Notes: generated from the sequence alone by a model not told the origin. Shown: positions 9,516-17,935, counted from the stretch's first letter. The stretch is DNA of 64,000 bases from an alpha proteobacterium BAL199 (GCA_000171835.1 ABHC01000014.1:62001-126000); one strand, 5' to 3'. Program-made: numbers and translations.

Positions 9516-10178
9516 ATGGCAAAAGCAGGCAAGACCAGCCGGCCCCGCAAGCCGAGGGGTTTCGGGCATGAGCGGATCGACGAGATCCTGGAGGCGGCTA
9601 AGGCGTTGCACGCAGAGGGCGGCTATGCCGGCATCACGACCCGCAAAATTGCCGAGCGGGTCGGGGTGTCGCAGACCGCGCTGTACACCTACTTTCCGGA
9701 CAAGGACGCCATTCTGATCGCGGTTTGCGACCGGGCGTTCCGGAGGCTGGATGGACTGTTGGTAGCGGCTGAGGCGGCGGCGTCACGCGAGGCGGTGTTC
9801 CCCGCGTTGCTGCGGACCTATCTGGATTTCGCGTTCTCGGTGCCGGTGGAATACGAGATCATCTTCATGCCGCCGCGCTCGGATCCGACGGGATCGCCAA
9901 CCGTTCGGCCCGGTCTGTTCGCGTTCCACCGGTTCCGCGATCAGGTAGCGGCACTGATGAGTGAGGGACACCTTCGGCCAGGTGATCCCGACACCGTGGC
10001 GCAGGCGGTCTGGGCGTCGCTGCATGGTCTGGCGACCCTGCTGATCGTCCAGACACGGTTCCCATGGGCCGGCCGCGCGGACCTGATCGACACTCTGATC
10101 GACGGGCTGGTCCGCGGCTACGGCGTTGGTGGCCCCGGCGGGACTCGAACCCGCACGCCCGAAGGCTCGCGATTTTAA
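9516..10178 (+). CDS. TetR/AcrR family transcriptional regulator whose end overlaps a tRNA gene
   Basis: A 220-residue regulator. The helix-turn-helix is TTRKIAERVGVSQTALYTYF, roughly residues 40-60, followed by PDKDAIL typical of TetR proteins; the remainder is a ligand-binding domain with a WASLHGLATLLI helix near the end. It is probably a repressor of itself and of the divergent DUF2306-like gene through the repeats at 9420-9457. The natural C-terminus is odd: there is no stop codon before the tRNA-Leu gene, so the last 17 codons are antisense to the tRNA and encode a GGPGGTRTRTPEGSRF tail. An alternative start at 9495 is possible; 9516 is preferred from the position of the domain. Confidence 0.85.
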   Translation: MAKAGKTSRPRKPRGFGHERIDEILEAAKALHAEGGYAGITTRKIAERVGVSQTALYTYFPDKDAILIAVCDRAFRRLDGLLVAAEAAASREAVFPALLRTYLDFAFSVPVEYEIIFMPPRSDPTGSPTVRPGLFAFHRFRDQVAALMSEGHLRPGDPDTVAQAVWASLHGLATLLIVQTRFPWAGRADLIDTLIDGLVRGYGVGGPGGTRTRTPEGSRF

Positions 10179-10211
10179 GTCGCGTGCGTCTACCAGTTCC
10201 GCCACGGGGCC
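10127..10211 (-). tRNA. tRNA-Leu (anticodon UAA)
   Basis: Read on the minus strand the gene begins GGCCCCGTGGCGGAACTGG, and the acceptor arm GGCCCCG pairs with CGGGGCC before ACCA, so the CCA end is genomically encoded. The D-loop contains GGTAGACGC as in tRNA-Leu, the anticodon loop is CTTAAAA with anticodon TAA, there is a long class II variable arm (GAGCCTTCGGGCGT), and the T-arm contains GGGTTCGAGTCCC. The first 52 bases from its 3' side lie within the TetR coding region on the other strand. Confidence 0.97.
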
Positions 10212-10257
10212 GACGGCTGGTCCCTGATACACCGCGCGGTTGCGGCGTGGGAAGCGG

Positions 10258-11463
10258 TTATGCGGTGGCCACCGCCGTACGCGCCCGGGCGTTGCGGCGC
10301 AGGATCCGCAGCCGCGAGTGCAACTCGTCGCGCTCCAAGTAGATGCCCTGCAGCCAGCGTGACCCGGCCGACGGATCGAAGGCGGCGCGGCCGTGCATCA
10401 GGCGGCGGTTGTCGAACAGCACGAGATCACCCGGCCGGTAGCCGTAGCGGATCTGGAACCGCGGATCGCGGGACAGCGCGAAGATCCGGCGCAGCGCCCG
10501 GTACGCCGGTCCCGTTCGATCGGCCGGCAGGTCTGTCGGCCCGCGCAGGAACCCGGCGATCCGAACTTCGACCGGTGCATTGGTCGTGGGATCCAGCACG
10601 ATCACCGGTGACAGCCAGCGGTAGTCGGAGGTTTTCGAGCGGTTCTGGAAGGTGAAGCGTTCGGTGGTCAGGATCCGATAGGTCTCGGGCTCGTGCTCGA
10701 CCAGGAACCGGGCGATCCGGAGCCCGTCGACCATCACGGCCTCGCCGCCGGGCGCCGTGTTCTCCAGGCAATGCAGGATCTGCAGGCCCGGCTGGTACTC
10801 CCGGGTCGGCAGATCGACATGCGGGGTCAATTCAAGTGCGGTGTAGGCGTTGGAGTCCGGGTCGACCTTGGAGCGGACGTCGAACACCCGGCCAAAATTC
10901 GTCTCGCGGACCGTGCCGATATGCCGGGCGACTGTGTTCACGGTATCGGGTGCCGTTGAAACGCCGCGCAGCCGACCGAAGCCATAGACCGCGACGGCGG
11001 TCAGCCAGGCTTCCAGCGTCGTATCGTCTTCCAGGATTGCACTGCCGTCGAAGCTCGGCGGCTCGGCCATGGTGTCGGCGCCCCAGGCGATCGGCGTCGG
11101 CCGGTCGTCGGCGACGAAGCCGCCGCCGTCATAGGCGTGGGCGGCAAGCCAACCGGGATGGTAGCGGCTGGAAGCAATGCCGTGGCTCCACGTCACATAC
11201 AGCGCGCCGCTCGGCTCGACCGTTGCCGCGGTGGCGTGGAAGTCGTCGGGCAGGGTCGACAGGTCGAGGGTCGCCTCGCGGGTGGCACGGTTGATGTGCT
11301 CGGGCATCGGCGAGTTGTCGATCAGCCACCAGATGTCGAAGCGGCTGGTGGACGCGTCGGTCCAGGTCACCACCACATCGGTGCCGGTCAGGGCGACGGC
11401 GGTCGGTCGCCGCCCGATCGGCCAGACGTCAAAGTCGGGGGTGAGCAGGGGAGCGTCGGTCAT
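10258..11463 (-). CDS. Gamma-butyrobetaine-type 2-oxoglutarate-dependent dioxygenase
   Basis: A 401-residue protein with the two-part structure of gamma-butyrobetaine hydroxylase: an N-terminal DUF971-like domain (about residues 15-110) and a TauD-type jelly-roll domain. The iron-binding HxD motif is visible in LTPHVDLPT and the distal histidine in RRLMHGRAAFD, with arginine close behind as the likely 2-oxoglutarate contact. The family hydroxylates gamma-butyrobetaine to carnitine or related quaternary amines; the substrate here is inferred only from family resemblance. It lies downstream of the desulfhydrase operon on the same strand, 109 bases after the tiny membrane protein gene. Confidence 0.87.
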   Translation of the reverse strand: MTDAPLLTPDFDVWPIGRRPTAVALTGTDVVVTWTDASTSRFDIWWLIDNSPMPEHINRATREATLDLSTLPDDFHATAATVEPSGALYVTWSHGIASSRYHPGWLAAHAYDGGGFVADDRPTPIAWGADTMAEPPSFDGSAILEDDTTLEAWLTAVAVYGFGRLRGVSTAPDTVNTVARHIGTVRETNFGRVFDVRSKVDPDSNAYTALELTPHVDLPTREYQPGLQILHCLENTAPGGEAVMVDGLRIARFLVEHEPETYRILTTERFTFQNRSKTSDYRWLSPVIVLDPTTNAPVEVRIAGFLRGPTDLPADRTGPAYRALRRIFALSRDPRFQIRYGYRPGDLVLFDNRRLMHGRAAFDPSAGSRWLQGIYLERDELHSRLRILRRNARARTAVATA

Positions 11464-11572
11464 GCGCAGCCTCCTCCGGGGACCGGTTCAGAGTATCAGG
11501 CTGGCGCCTGGAAGCCCGCGGTGCTTGCCCCGCGGCGCCGCAACGAGGCGCTTGCGGTGCAATGCCCGTACC

Positions 11573-11728
11573 TCACCGCGACCGCCAGAGCACCGGCCAC
11601 GGGCAGCCGGGATTGGCCTCGCAGGCCAACCGGGCGCCCCACAGCAAGGTCAGCATACCGACGATGACCGCAACCAGGACGGCGGCGCGCCCGAGCCAGA
11701 CCAGCGCAGCCGGGCGTCTCGGCTTCAC
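11573..11728 (-). CDS. 51-residue single-helix membrane protein, coupled to the desulfhydrase gene
   Basis: A very short gene starting with GTG at 11728 that overlaps the stop of the upstream gene in a GTGA arrangement. It encodes KPRRPAALVWLGRAAVLVAV and continues into IVGMLTLLWGARLACE, giving a basic N-terminus and one membrane helix (about residues 8-32), followed by a short tail with two cysteines (CEANPGC) and WPVLWRSR. The overlapping start, positively charged flank and clean hydrophobic helix make a real coding gene plausible. No function can be assigned. Confidence 0.5.
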   Translation of the reverse strand: MKPRRPAALVWLGRAAVLVAVIVGMLTLLWGARLACEANPGCPWPVLWRSR

Positions 11729-12726
11729 GGGTGACCGTCACCGAGGAGAGACGGCTCCCGGGCAATCTGACCGAACAGCGCCGGTGTACCGCCGGTGTGC
11801 AGGAAGCAGGCCGGCTCGTCGGCAGCGATCGCGCCGTCGGCGATCAGTTGCAGCAGGCCCGCGAATGTCTTGGCCGTGTAGGTGTGTTCCAGGAAGAAAC
11901 TTTCCAGCCGAGCCGCGACACCGACTGCGTCGATCGATGCCGGTGTCGGCCGGCCGTAGCCGTCGCCCAACTGGTTCATGTGAATGGCAAGACGCTGTTG
12001 CCAACCAGCGGGCAGGTCGATGCCAGTATGCCGGCACAGCCCGTCGACGATGCCTGCGACCCGCGCCTCCAGTTCCTCCGCGGAGTACTCGACGCTGATC
12101 AGATGCACGGTCACACCGAGATCGAGCAGGGCGCAGCCGAACAGGAACCCGGCTTCGGTCGGTCCCATCGACCCGGACAGCACGACATGGCGCAGCGCCA
12201 GATCCATCGTCCGGGCCTGACGGGCCAATTCCTCGGCGGCGCGGGCGTAGCCGAGGGCGCCGACCACCGGATTGCCGATCAGATAAGGCCGTCGGCCGCC
12301 GCGCGTTAGGTCGGCCACCGCCTGACGCGCGTGCTGTCCACGCTCCGCTTCGTCGACCGGTCCGAGAAACCGGATCTCGGCGCCGAGCAGGCGGTTCAGC
12401 ATCAGGTTGCCGACCTCGTTTGCCGGCGGGTTGCCGCCGTGCAGGATCAGGCAGTCCATCCCCAGTTTGGCGGCCGTAGCGGCGGTCAGCCGGCACTGGT
12501 TGGATTCCGGCGCGCCGGCGACCACGAGGATGTCGCAACTGTCGCGCGCCGCCTCGGCAATCCAGTATTCCAGGCTGCGCAGCTTGTTGCCGCCCAGGCC
12601 GAGGGTCATGAAATCATCGCGCTTCACCCACAGCGATTGGTGGCTGGTGTGGGCCTCGACCCGGGTCATTCGTTGCAATGGCGTCGGGCCGTCCAGCAGG
12701 TCGATACGGGGAAGATGCTCAAGCAT
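11725..12726 (-). CDS. PLP-dependent D-cysteine desulfhydrase / ACC deaminase family enzyme
   Basis: A 333-residue fold-type II PLP enzyme. The Schiff-base lysine is K48 in LGLGGNKLRSLEY, and the PLP phosphate-binding region is APESNQCRLTAATAAKLG. The family contains D-cysteine desulfhydrase and 1-aminocyclopropane-1-carboxylate deaminase; the sequence here cannot separate these, although the HTGGTPALFG block near the end is typical of the desulfhydrase side. The frame is open to 12786, but that part overlaps the upstream hydrolase, so the ATG at 12726 is chosen; it lies 8 bases after the hydrolase stop. The gene belongs to the operon that begins with the aminotransferase at 16274, and the IS insertion upstream could reduce its transcription. 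Confidence 0.87.
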   Translation of the reverse strand: MLEHLPRIDLLDGPTPLQRMTRVEAHTSHQSLWVKRDDFMTLGLGGNKLRSLEYWIAEAARDSCDILVVAGAPESNQCRLTAATAAKLGMDCLILHGGNPPANEVGNLMLNRLLGAEIRFLGPVDEAERGQHARQAVADLTRGGRRPYLIGNPVVGALGYARAAEELARQARTMDLALRHVVLSGSMGPTEAGFLFGCALLDLGVTVHLISVEYSAEELEARVAGIVDGLCRHTGIDLPAGWQQRLAIHMNQLGDGYGRPTPASIDAVGVAARLESFFLEHTYTAKTFAGLLQLIADGAIAADEPACFLHTGGTPALFGQIAREPSLLGDGHP

Positions 12727-13470
12727 CACGGTTCTTACCCGTCCCCGGTGAGGCTGTCGAACCGGGTCCAGATTGTCTCGAACCAATCCGACGAGCCCGG
12801 TCCCATCATCAGGTTGTGCGGGGCGTCGTCGATCCGCAGATGACCCCCTCCGTAGAACGCCGCGATTGCCTGGTCCTGGCCGGGCGGGTGCCGTTCGGGA
12901 TCATCGCGCCCGCCCTCGACCACCAGCACCGGTACCTTGATGGCAGCGGCGTCGACCGGTATCCGGAGATCATAGCGCTCGTTCAGCAGCCGCGGGCTTT
13001 CCGCGCACAGCTTCGCGGCAAGGTCGGCAGCTTCGGCGTCGGACAGATGGGGTGCGTAGCGGGCGCGCGCCACTTCCACGGACAGTGGCGGGACCGGCTG
13101 GCCTTCGGGGACCAGCCTGACCTTGGCAGCGCCCGGCAAGTTGCCGGGCGGGGACGGGCAGAGCAGCAGCAGGCCGGCTGTCGGCCGGCGGGATGCAGCC
13201 AGCGGAACCAGCAGACACCCGAGGCTGTGACCGACGACGACCGGCGGCCGTTCGAACGTGCCGATGGCGGCAACCACGTCGTCGACGAATGCCATCACGC
13301 CGGATTCGGCATAGCCCGGCGGTTGCGGAAGCCCGCCGTGCCCACGCAGATCGAGGGCAGCAACGTCCCGCCCGTCGGCGGCCAGCCGTTCGGCCCAGGC
13401 CGCCCAGCACCACGCCCCGTGATAGCCGCCGTGCACCAGCAGGACCGGCGGTCGTGGGTCGGGAGACCTA

Positions 13471-13488
13471 GTGGATAAAATCCGACAT
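13471..13488 (+). repeat. Left terminal inverted repeat of the IS630-family element
   Basis: The sequence GTGGATAAAATCCGACAT directly follows the TA target base pair and pairs with the right end at 15 of 18 positions. Confidence 0.88.
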
Positions 13489-13539
13489 TAGAATCCCGCT
13501 CAGAATTCCCGCGGGTTCGGTGGCGTGCGAGTCTGGGGC

Positions 13540-14622
13540 ATGCGCACCGGGATCAGCTTCACCGTCAGTACCGCCGATCGCGCCCGCCTGGAGGCGATCG
13601 TGGCGGACCGCAACAGCCCGCAAAAGCACGTCTGGCGCTGCCGGATCGTGCTGCTCACCGCCGCGGGCCTGGGCACCAACGCGATCATGCGCGAGGCCGG
13701 GGTCGCCAAGACGGCGGTCTGGCGCTGGCAGGAGCGCTTCGCCGCCGAAGGCGTGGACGGGCTGCTGCGGGACAAGACGCGCCCGTCGCGGATCCCGCCG
13801 CTGGACCCCTCGGTGGCCGAGCGCGTCGTCGCCCTGACCCTGACCGATCCGCCCGGCGAGACGACCCACTGGACCGCCGCAACGATGGCGGCACAGACCG
13901 GCATCTCGGTTAGTTCGGTGCAGCGGATCTGGCGTGCTCACGGTTTGGCCCCGCATCGGATCCGGCAGTTCAAGCTCTCGAACGACCCGGAGTTCGTGAC
14001 CAAGCTGCGCGACGTGGTCGGGCTCTATGTCGACCCGCCGGCCCACGCCATCGTGCTCAGCGTCGACGAGAAGAGCCAGATCCAGGCGCTCGACCGCACC
14101 CAGCCCGGCCTGCCGCTGAAGAAGGGCCGCGCCGGCACCATGACCCACGACTACAAGCGCCATGGCACCACCACCTTGTTCGCTGCCCTCAACGTGCTCG
14201 ACGGCACCGTCATCGGCCGCAACATGCAGCGTCACCGCCACCAGGAGTTCATCCGCTTCCTCAACCACATCGAGGCCCAGGTTCCGGCCGGCAAGGTGAT
14301 CCACGCCGTCCTCGACAACTACGCCGCCCACAAGCACCCCAAGGTCCGCGCCTGGCTGCACCGCCATCCCCGCTGGACCTTCCACTTCGTGCCGACCTCA
14401 TGTTCCTGGCTCAACGCCGTCGAAGGCTTCTTCGCCAGGCTCGCCAAGCGCCGCCTCAAGCGCGGCGTCTTCCGCTCTGTCGCCGACCTCCAGGCCGCCA
14501 TCAACCGCTTCCTCGACGAGCACAACGCCTCAGATCCGAAGCCCTTCAACTGGACAGCCGATCCCGACAAAATCATCGCCGCCGTCAGGCGTGGGCACCA
14601 AGTGTTGGATTCTATCCACTAG
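13540..14622 (+). CDS. IS630-family transposase
   Basis: A 360-residue DDE transposase. The N-terminus (about residues 25-130) has two helix-turn-helix segments (GLGTNAIMREAGVAKTAVWR and TGISVSSVQRIWRAHG). The catalytic acids are in VLSVDEKSQ, HAVLDNYAAHKH and NAVEGFFARL, with the D-N-x3-HK and NxVEGFF patterns of the IS630 group. Length is normal with no frameshift, so the gene appears functional. The frame is open from a GTG at 13525, but MRTGISFTV at 13540 is the usual family start. The last codon is followed by TAG, whose TA is the duplicated target site and whose G is chromosomal, so the stop codon is supplied by the insertion site. Confidence 0.95.
   Translation: MRTGISFTVSTADRARLEAIVADRNSPQKHVWRCRIVLLTAAGLGTNAIMREAGVAKTAVWRWQERFAAEGVDGLLRDKTRPSRIPPLDPSVAERVVALTLTDPPGETTHWTAATMAAQTGISVSSVQRIWRAHGLAPHRIRQFKLSNDPEFVTKLRDVVGLYVDPPAHAIVLSVDEKSQIQALDRTQPGLPLKKGRAGTMTHDYKRHGTTTLFAALNVLDGTVIGRNMQRHRHQEFIRFLNHIEAQVPAGKVIHAVLDNYAAHKHPKVRAWLHRHPRWTFHFVPTSCSWLNAVEGFFARLAKRRLKRGVFRSVADLQAAINRFLDEHNASDPKPFNWTADPDKIIAAVRRGHQVLDSIH
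14602..14619 (-). repeat. Right terminal inverted repeat of the IS630-family element
   Basis: Read on the minus strand from 14619 it is GTGGATAGAATCCAACAC, matching the left end at 15 of 18 positions and immediately followed on the plus strand by the TA duplication. Confidence 0.88.
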
Positions 14623-14696
14623 CCGCGCGGCACCACAGGCGCGCGTGTCCGAGCGGCCGGGCGATCATCGACTCGGTCGACGGTCCGTCCACTGGC

Positions 14697-15323
14697 CTAC
14701 GCCACGCGACGGCGGGCGGTGCCGGCCTTCAACGCCTCCTCGACGAACGGCAGGAGGTCCTGGCCGAAGAACGGCTCGCCATCCACGATGAAGGTCGGCG
14801 AGCCGACCACACCGGCGGCGAGCGCCCGGCGGCCGTTCTCGGCCATCTCTTCCTGCACATCCGGATCCAGCGCCCGGTCGATCAGCGCCGGATCGACCCC
14901 GGCTCGACAGCAGCAATCGGCCAGGACGGACGCGTCGTCGATGTCGCGGTCGTCCCGCCAGAGGGCGGCCAGGATCTCGTGGGCGAGCGCGTCTGCGTCG
15001 CCACCCTGACGTTGCGCCAGGATGACCAAGCCGGATGGGCGTTCCCTGGGGCCGACATGATGCACAGGGTCCACGATCACCGGGATGGCCAGCTTGCGGG
15101 CCCAGCGTTCCAGGTTGCGCTCGTGGTTGTGGCGCCGAACGGCGTGGACCTTGTCGTAGGTCACGCCACCGTTGACCGCGATCAGCTTCTGCAGGTCGAT
15201 CGGCCGGTGCACCAGCGGCCGCCCGTGCGCATGCGCGAGATGCGCGATGCGCCGGGCGGCCAGATAGGCGAACGACGAGCGGATCGAGTAGTAGAACTCG
15301 ATCGCCGCGGTTTCCTCGGTCAT
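14697..15323 (-). CDS. DsbA-family / 2-hydroxychromene-2-carboxylate isomerase-like protein
   Basis: A 208-residue protein of the DsbA-like thioredoxin fold. It starts with IEFYYSIRSSFAYLAARRIA, where the usual active-site CxxC is replaced by a serine-containing segment (SIRSSFAY) as in glutathione-dependent 2-hydroxychromene-2-carboxylate isomerases, and ends with the cis-proline loop VVGSPTFIVDGEPFFGQD. It has no signal peptide, so it is cytoplasmic. The substrate is not evident; family members act with glutathione on aromatic degradation products. It begins 9 bases after the aminotransferase stop and is followed by the disrupted hydrolase gene. Confidence 0.85.
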   Translation of the reverse strand: MTEETAAIEFYYSIRSSFAYLAARRIAHLAHAHGRPLVHRPIDLQKLIAVNGGVTYDKVHAVRRHNHERNLERWARKLAIPVIVDPVHHVGPRERPSGLVILAQRQGGDADALAHEILAALWRDDRDIDDASVLADCCCRAGVDPALIDRALDPDVQEEMAENGRRALAAGVVGSPTFIVDGEPFFGQDLLPFVEEALKAGTARRRVA

Positions 15324-15332
15324 GGCCGTGGT

Positions 15333-16274
15333 TTACTCGGCCGCTTTTGCAGCAGCGTTGCCGTACACCGGCATCCGCCACTCGGCGTGTGACCCCGACA
15401 GGCCGCTGCAGACGTCGAAGTAGGCTTCCTGCAACCGCTTGGTCACCGCGCCGAGCGCGCCTGTGCCGACCGACATGCGGTCGATCATGGTGACCGGAGT
15501 GACTTCCCAGGCGGTGCCGCAGAAGAACGCCTCGTCAGCCGCCATGATCTCCGAACGGTCGACATCGCGCTCGATCGCAGGCGTGCCCATCTCGGCGAGC
15601 AATTGCAGCACGGTGGTGCGGGTGATGCTTTCCAGGATGTCGTTGCTGGTGCTCGGGGTGATCGGTTGGCCGTCGCGCACGATGAAGAAGCACATGCCCG
15701 GCCCTTCCGAGACCTTGCCACGGCTGTTCAGGAAGATCGCCGTGTCGTAGCCGTCGGCGTTCGCCTGGACGGTTGCCAGCCTGCCGTTGTGATAGTTGGC
15801 GTTGCATTTCACCCGCATCGGCATCGCGTTGTCGGGGATCCGCATCCAGGAGCTGACCTGGGCCGAAACGCCGGAGGTGATCTTCGCGGTGCGCGGGCGT
15901 TCCTGGGCGGTGATAGCCAGTCCGACCGGTCCCGTCACACCCTGGCCGCCGCCACCCTTCAGGTAGGCGGTGGTCATGATGTGCACGTTCTCGCCCTTGA
16001 AGCCATTGGCGCGGATGACCTCGAGCGTCTTCTCGGTCACGAACTCCGGCATGTAGATTTCGTCGAACCGCATGAAGCGCTGCGAGAATGTGAGCCGGTC
16101 CATATGCTCGTCCATCCGGAACAGATACATATCCTGGTCAGCATCGTTCCAGTAGCCGCGCAGGCCCTCGAACACCGAAGAGCCGAATTTGAAGGCCGCT
16201 GAGGAGACATGGACGGTCCCCTCGCTCCAGGGAACGATCGAATCGTCGAGAAATAGGAAACGGGGCTCCGCCAT
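15333..16274 (-). CDS. ilvE: Branched-chain amino acid aminotransferase (class IV)
   Basis: A 313-residue class IV PLP aminotransferase. The Schiff-base lysine is K156 in MRVKCNANYHNGR, and the phosphate-binding and carboxylate-recognition segments SSVFEGLRGYW and KVSEGPGMCFF are present. It converts branched-chain 2-oxo acids and glutamate to valine, leucine and isoleucine or the reverse; other class IV specificities cannot be excluded. The ATG at 16274 follows AGGACC at a good distance; the longer frame to 16337 has no family similarity upstream of it. It is the first gene of a minus-strand operon that continues with the DsbA-like protein. Confidence 0.88.
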   Translation of the reverse strand: MAEPRFLFLDDSIVPWSEGTVHVSSAAFKFGSSVFEGLRGYWNDADQDMYLFRMDEHMDRLTFSQRFMRFDEIYMPEFVTEKTLEVIRANGFKGENVHIMTTAYLKGGGGQGVTGPVGLAITAQERPRTAKITSGVSAQVSSWMRIPDNAMPMRVKCNANYHNGRLATVQANADGYDTAIFLNSRGKVSEGPGMCFFIVRDGQPITPSTSNDILESITRTTVLQLLAEMGTPAIERDVDRSEIMAADEAFFCGTAWEVTPVTMIDRMSVGTGALGAVTKRLQEAYFDVCSGLSGSHAEWRMPVYGNAAAKAAE

Positions 16275-16364
16275 GGGGATGGTCCTTTGCGATCGGGCAG
16301 GTACCCGAGCGTAGAGCCATGGCGAAGCGTCAAGCAAGAGCGCGGGTCGAGTGTCCCGTGTTTG

Positions 16365-17825
16365 CTATGATGCCGTGATGATCGGTAATTGAATGGACAC
16401 AGTGGTGCCGACACCAGGCACGCTGTCAATCTGAAAGGAACCACCCAGCAGATCGACGAAGCTCTTGGTCAACGGCAGTCCGAGGCCTGTGCCGCCCCGG
16501 GTGTAGGACATGGCGCTGTCGATCCGTCCGAAGGGAGTCATTGCCAGGGCGAGCTCGTCTTTGGACATGCCGACCCCGGTATCGGATATCGTGATTTGGG
16601 TCGCCGACAGGTCGGTGTCGACCTCCGTGCTCACCGTCACGGATCCGCCCGGTTTAGTGTATTTGAGCGAGTTCGAGACGAGATTCAGAACGATTTGCCG
16701 AAGCTTTCCTTCGTCGGTTTCCATGACCGGTATCGTCGCGGTCAGGGCTCGCTGGATTTCAACACCGTGCCGTTCGGAGTCGGGACCAAGCATATCGAGG
16801 GCGGCTGCGATGACGCCGGTCGGGTCGATCGTGCTCAGATTCAGATCGACCTTGCCTGCCTCGATCTTACTGAGATCGAGCACCTCGTCGATCACATGGA
16901 GCAGGTGATAGCCGGCCATGTTGATGTCGGTCGCGTACTCGATGTAGCGCTTCTGGCCGATCGGGCCGAACGTCTCGGTTTGCAGCACCTCCGAGAATCC
17001 GATGATCGCGTTCAGCGGGGTCCGCAACTCATGGCTCATATTGGCCAGGAATGCTGATTTTGCACGATTTGCCTCATGCTCGACGGCGTAGTCGGCGGTG
17101 ATCTTCAGCCGTTGCATGTGCTCCTGGTGCAGGCGGCTCTCGGCACGGCGCAGCACCAAGAGCTGAACTCCAAACGCCGCGACGAGGAGGATAGCAATCA
17201 CCAGCATCGCACCGAGTACTTCAAGGCGCCCTAGGATGTTGCCTTCGAGTTCGGTGACGTCGGTGTAGATCTCCATCACCGCGATGACTTTGCTGTCTTC
17301 GGACGGCGAGTGGGCCGGCACGTAGGATTCCAGCACGACCACATCGCTTCGGGGGCCGTGGATACTCTCGAAACGATCGCGGCGGGAAAGGTTGCTGGCG
17401 ACGCCTCCGCCGAGTGCGATCAGGAAGTGCGGATTCTTGCTGTAGTCACCGCCGATCTGCTTTGGATCTGACGAGTACAGCGTGATCCCGGTCAGCGAGT
17501 AGATCTTGACCTTCAACACCCGCGTGCCAGCCGTGATCTTACTGACCTCCTGGTTGACTCCTCGCGTCAGCGGATCGGCTCGGATCTCGTCGGCGGACAT
17601 CGCGGCCGACCGATCCACCAGCGGCTGATAGTCCTTCCACAGCGTGTTGGCGAAGATCTGCGCCATCGAGGCGGCCACACCTTCGACACTGCTTTGCAGG
17701 TTGAACAGGACGACATAACGGTAGGTGCCAATCAACAGCACCGCGGTCAGAATGACGATCGGTAGGCCGAGCCAAGCGAATCGTCTTGTGAGCATCCTCG
17801 GTCGCTTCCTCGGTACTGTGTCCAT
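16365..17825 (-). CDS. Membrane-bound sensor histidine kinase
   Basis: A 486-residue kinase with a first membrane helix (about residues 18-43), a periplasmic sensor of about 155 residues of the Cache-like type (ending SKVIAVMEIYTDVTELE), and a second helix near residue 205-225. A coiled-coil stretch leads directly to the dimerisation domain with the phosphoacceptor histidine in MSHELRTPLNAIIGFSEVL (about residue 265); there is no clear HAMP domain. The ATPase domain has NLVSNSLKYT, ISDTGVGM and GGTGLGLPL. No response regulator is adjacent, so the partner is unknown. The ATG at 17825 is preceded by only a weak ribosome binding site. Confidence 0.9.
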   Translation of the reverse strand: MDTVPRKRPRMLTRRFAWLGLPIVILTAVLLIGTYRYVVLFNLQSSVEGVAASMAQIFANTLWKDYQPLVDRSAAMSADEIRADPLTRGVNQEVSKITAGTRVLKVKIYSLTGITLYSSDPKQIGGDYSKNPHFLIALGGGVASNLSRRDRFESIHGPRSDVVVLESYVPAHSPSEDSKVIAVMEIYTDVTELEGNILGRLEVLGAMLVIAILLVAAFGVQLLVLRRAESRLHQEHMQRLKITADYAVEHEANRAKSAFLANMSHELRTPLNAIIGFSEVLQTETFGPIGQKRYIEYATDINMAGYHLLHVIDEVLDLSKIEAGKVDLNLSTIDPTGVIAAALDMLGPDSERHGVEIQRALTATIPVMETDEGKLRQIVLNLVSNSLKYTKPGGSVTVSTEVDTDLSATQITISDTGVGMSKDELALAMTPFGRIDSAMSYTRGGTGLGLPLTKSFVDLLGGSFQIDSVPGVGTTVSIQLPIITAS

Positions 17826-17935
17826 CAATGCAGTCGCTGCCAGACGGCTCCACGCCGACAGAGAGCACGAGAGACCTTAAGGTTTCTTGAAGGCTCACAG
17901 GGCGGCGTCGGGTTGCCCGGGAGCACTCAATGGAT

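Larger units (their letters stand above)
13471..14619 (+). mobile_element. Complete IS630-family insertion sequence, 1149 bp
   Basis: The element has 18-base terminal inverted repeats matching at 15 positions: GTGGATAAAATCCGACAT at the left end (13471) and GTGGATAGAATCCAACAC read inward from the right end (14619). It is flanked by TA dinucleotides at 13469-13470 and 14620-14621, the target duplication of the IS630/Tc1-mariner group, and the target was CTAG. It carries one intact transposase gene, so it may be active. It interrupts the alpha/beta hydrolase gene in the opposite orientation. Confidence 0.93.
12735..14668 (-). pseudogene. Alpha/beta hydrolase gene split by an IS630-family insertion
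   Basis: The body (12735-13468) encodes an alpha/beta hydrolase with the HGGYHGAWCW oxyanion-hole region, nucleophile elbow GHSLG, an acidic residue in EGGRDD and the catalytic histidine in DDAPHNLMM. Its first codons are on the far side of the IS element: from the ATG at 14668 the reading is MIARPLGHARLWCRAA, and removal of the IS with one TA copy joins this in frame to RSPDPRPPVLLVHGG, giving 260 residues. The gene was therefore intact before insertion. A shorter product could start at an internal GTG at 13436, which would retain the catalytic residues but lose the first strand. It lies between the DsbA-like gene and the desulfhydrase gene in a minus-strand operon. Confidence 0.85.

Noticed and set aside
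10127-10211. tRNA-Leu as an integration site of a genomic island
   Set aside because: No integrase gene and no repeated tRNA 3' fragment was found on either side.
11496-11765. 89-residue minus-strand open frame after the desulfhydrase
   Set aside because: A different frame, with the GTGA-coupled start and a membrane helix, explains this stretch better.
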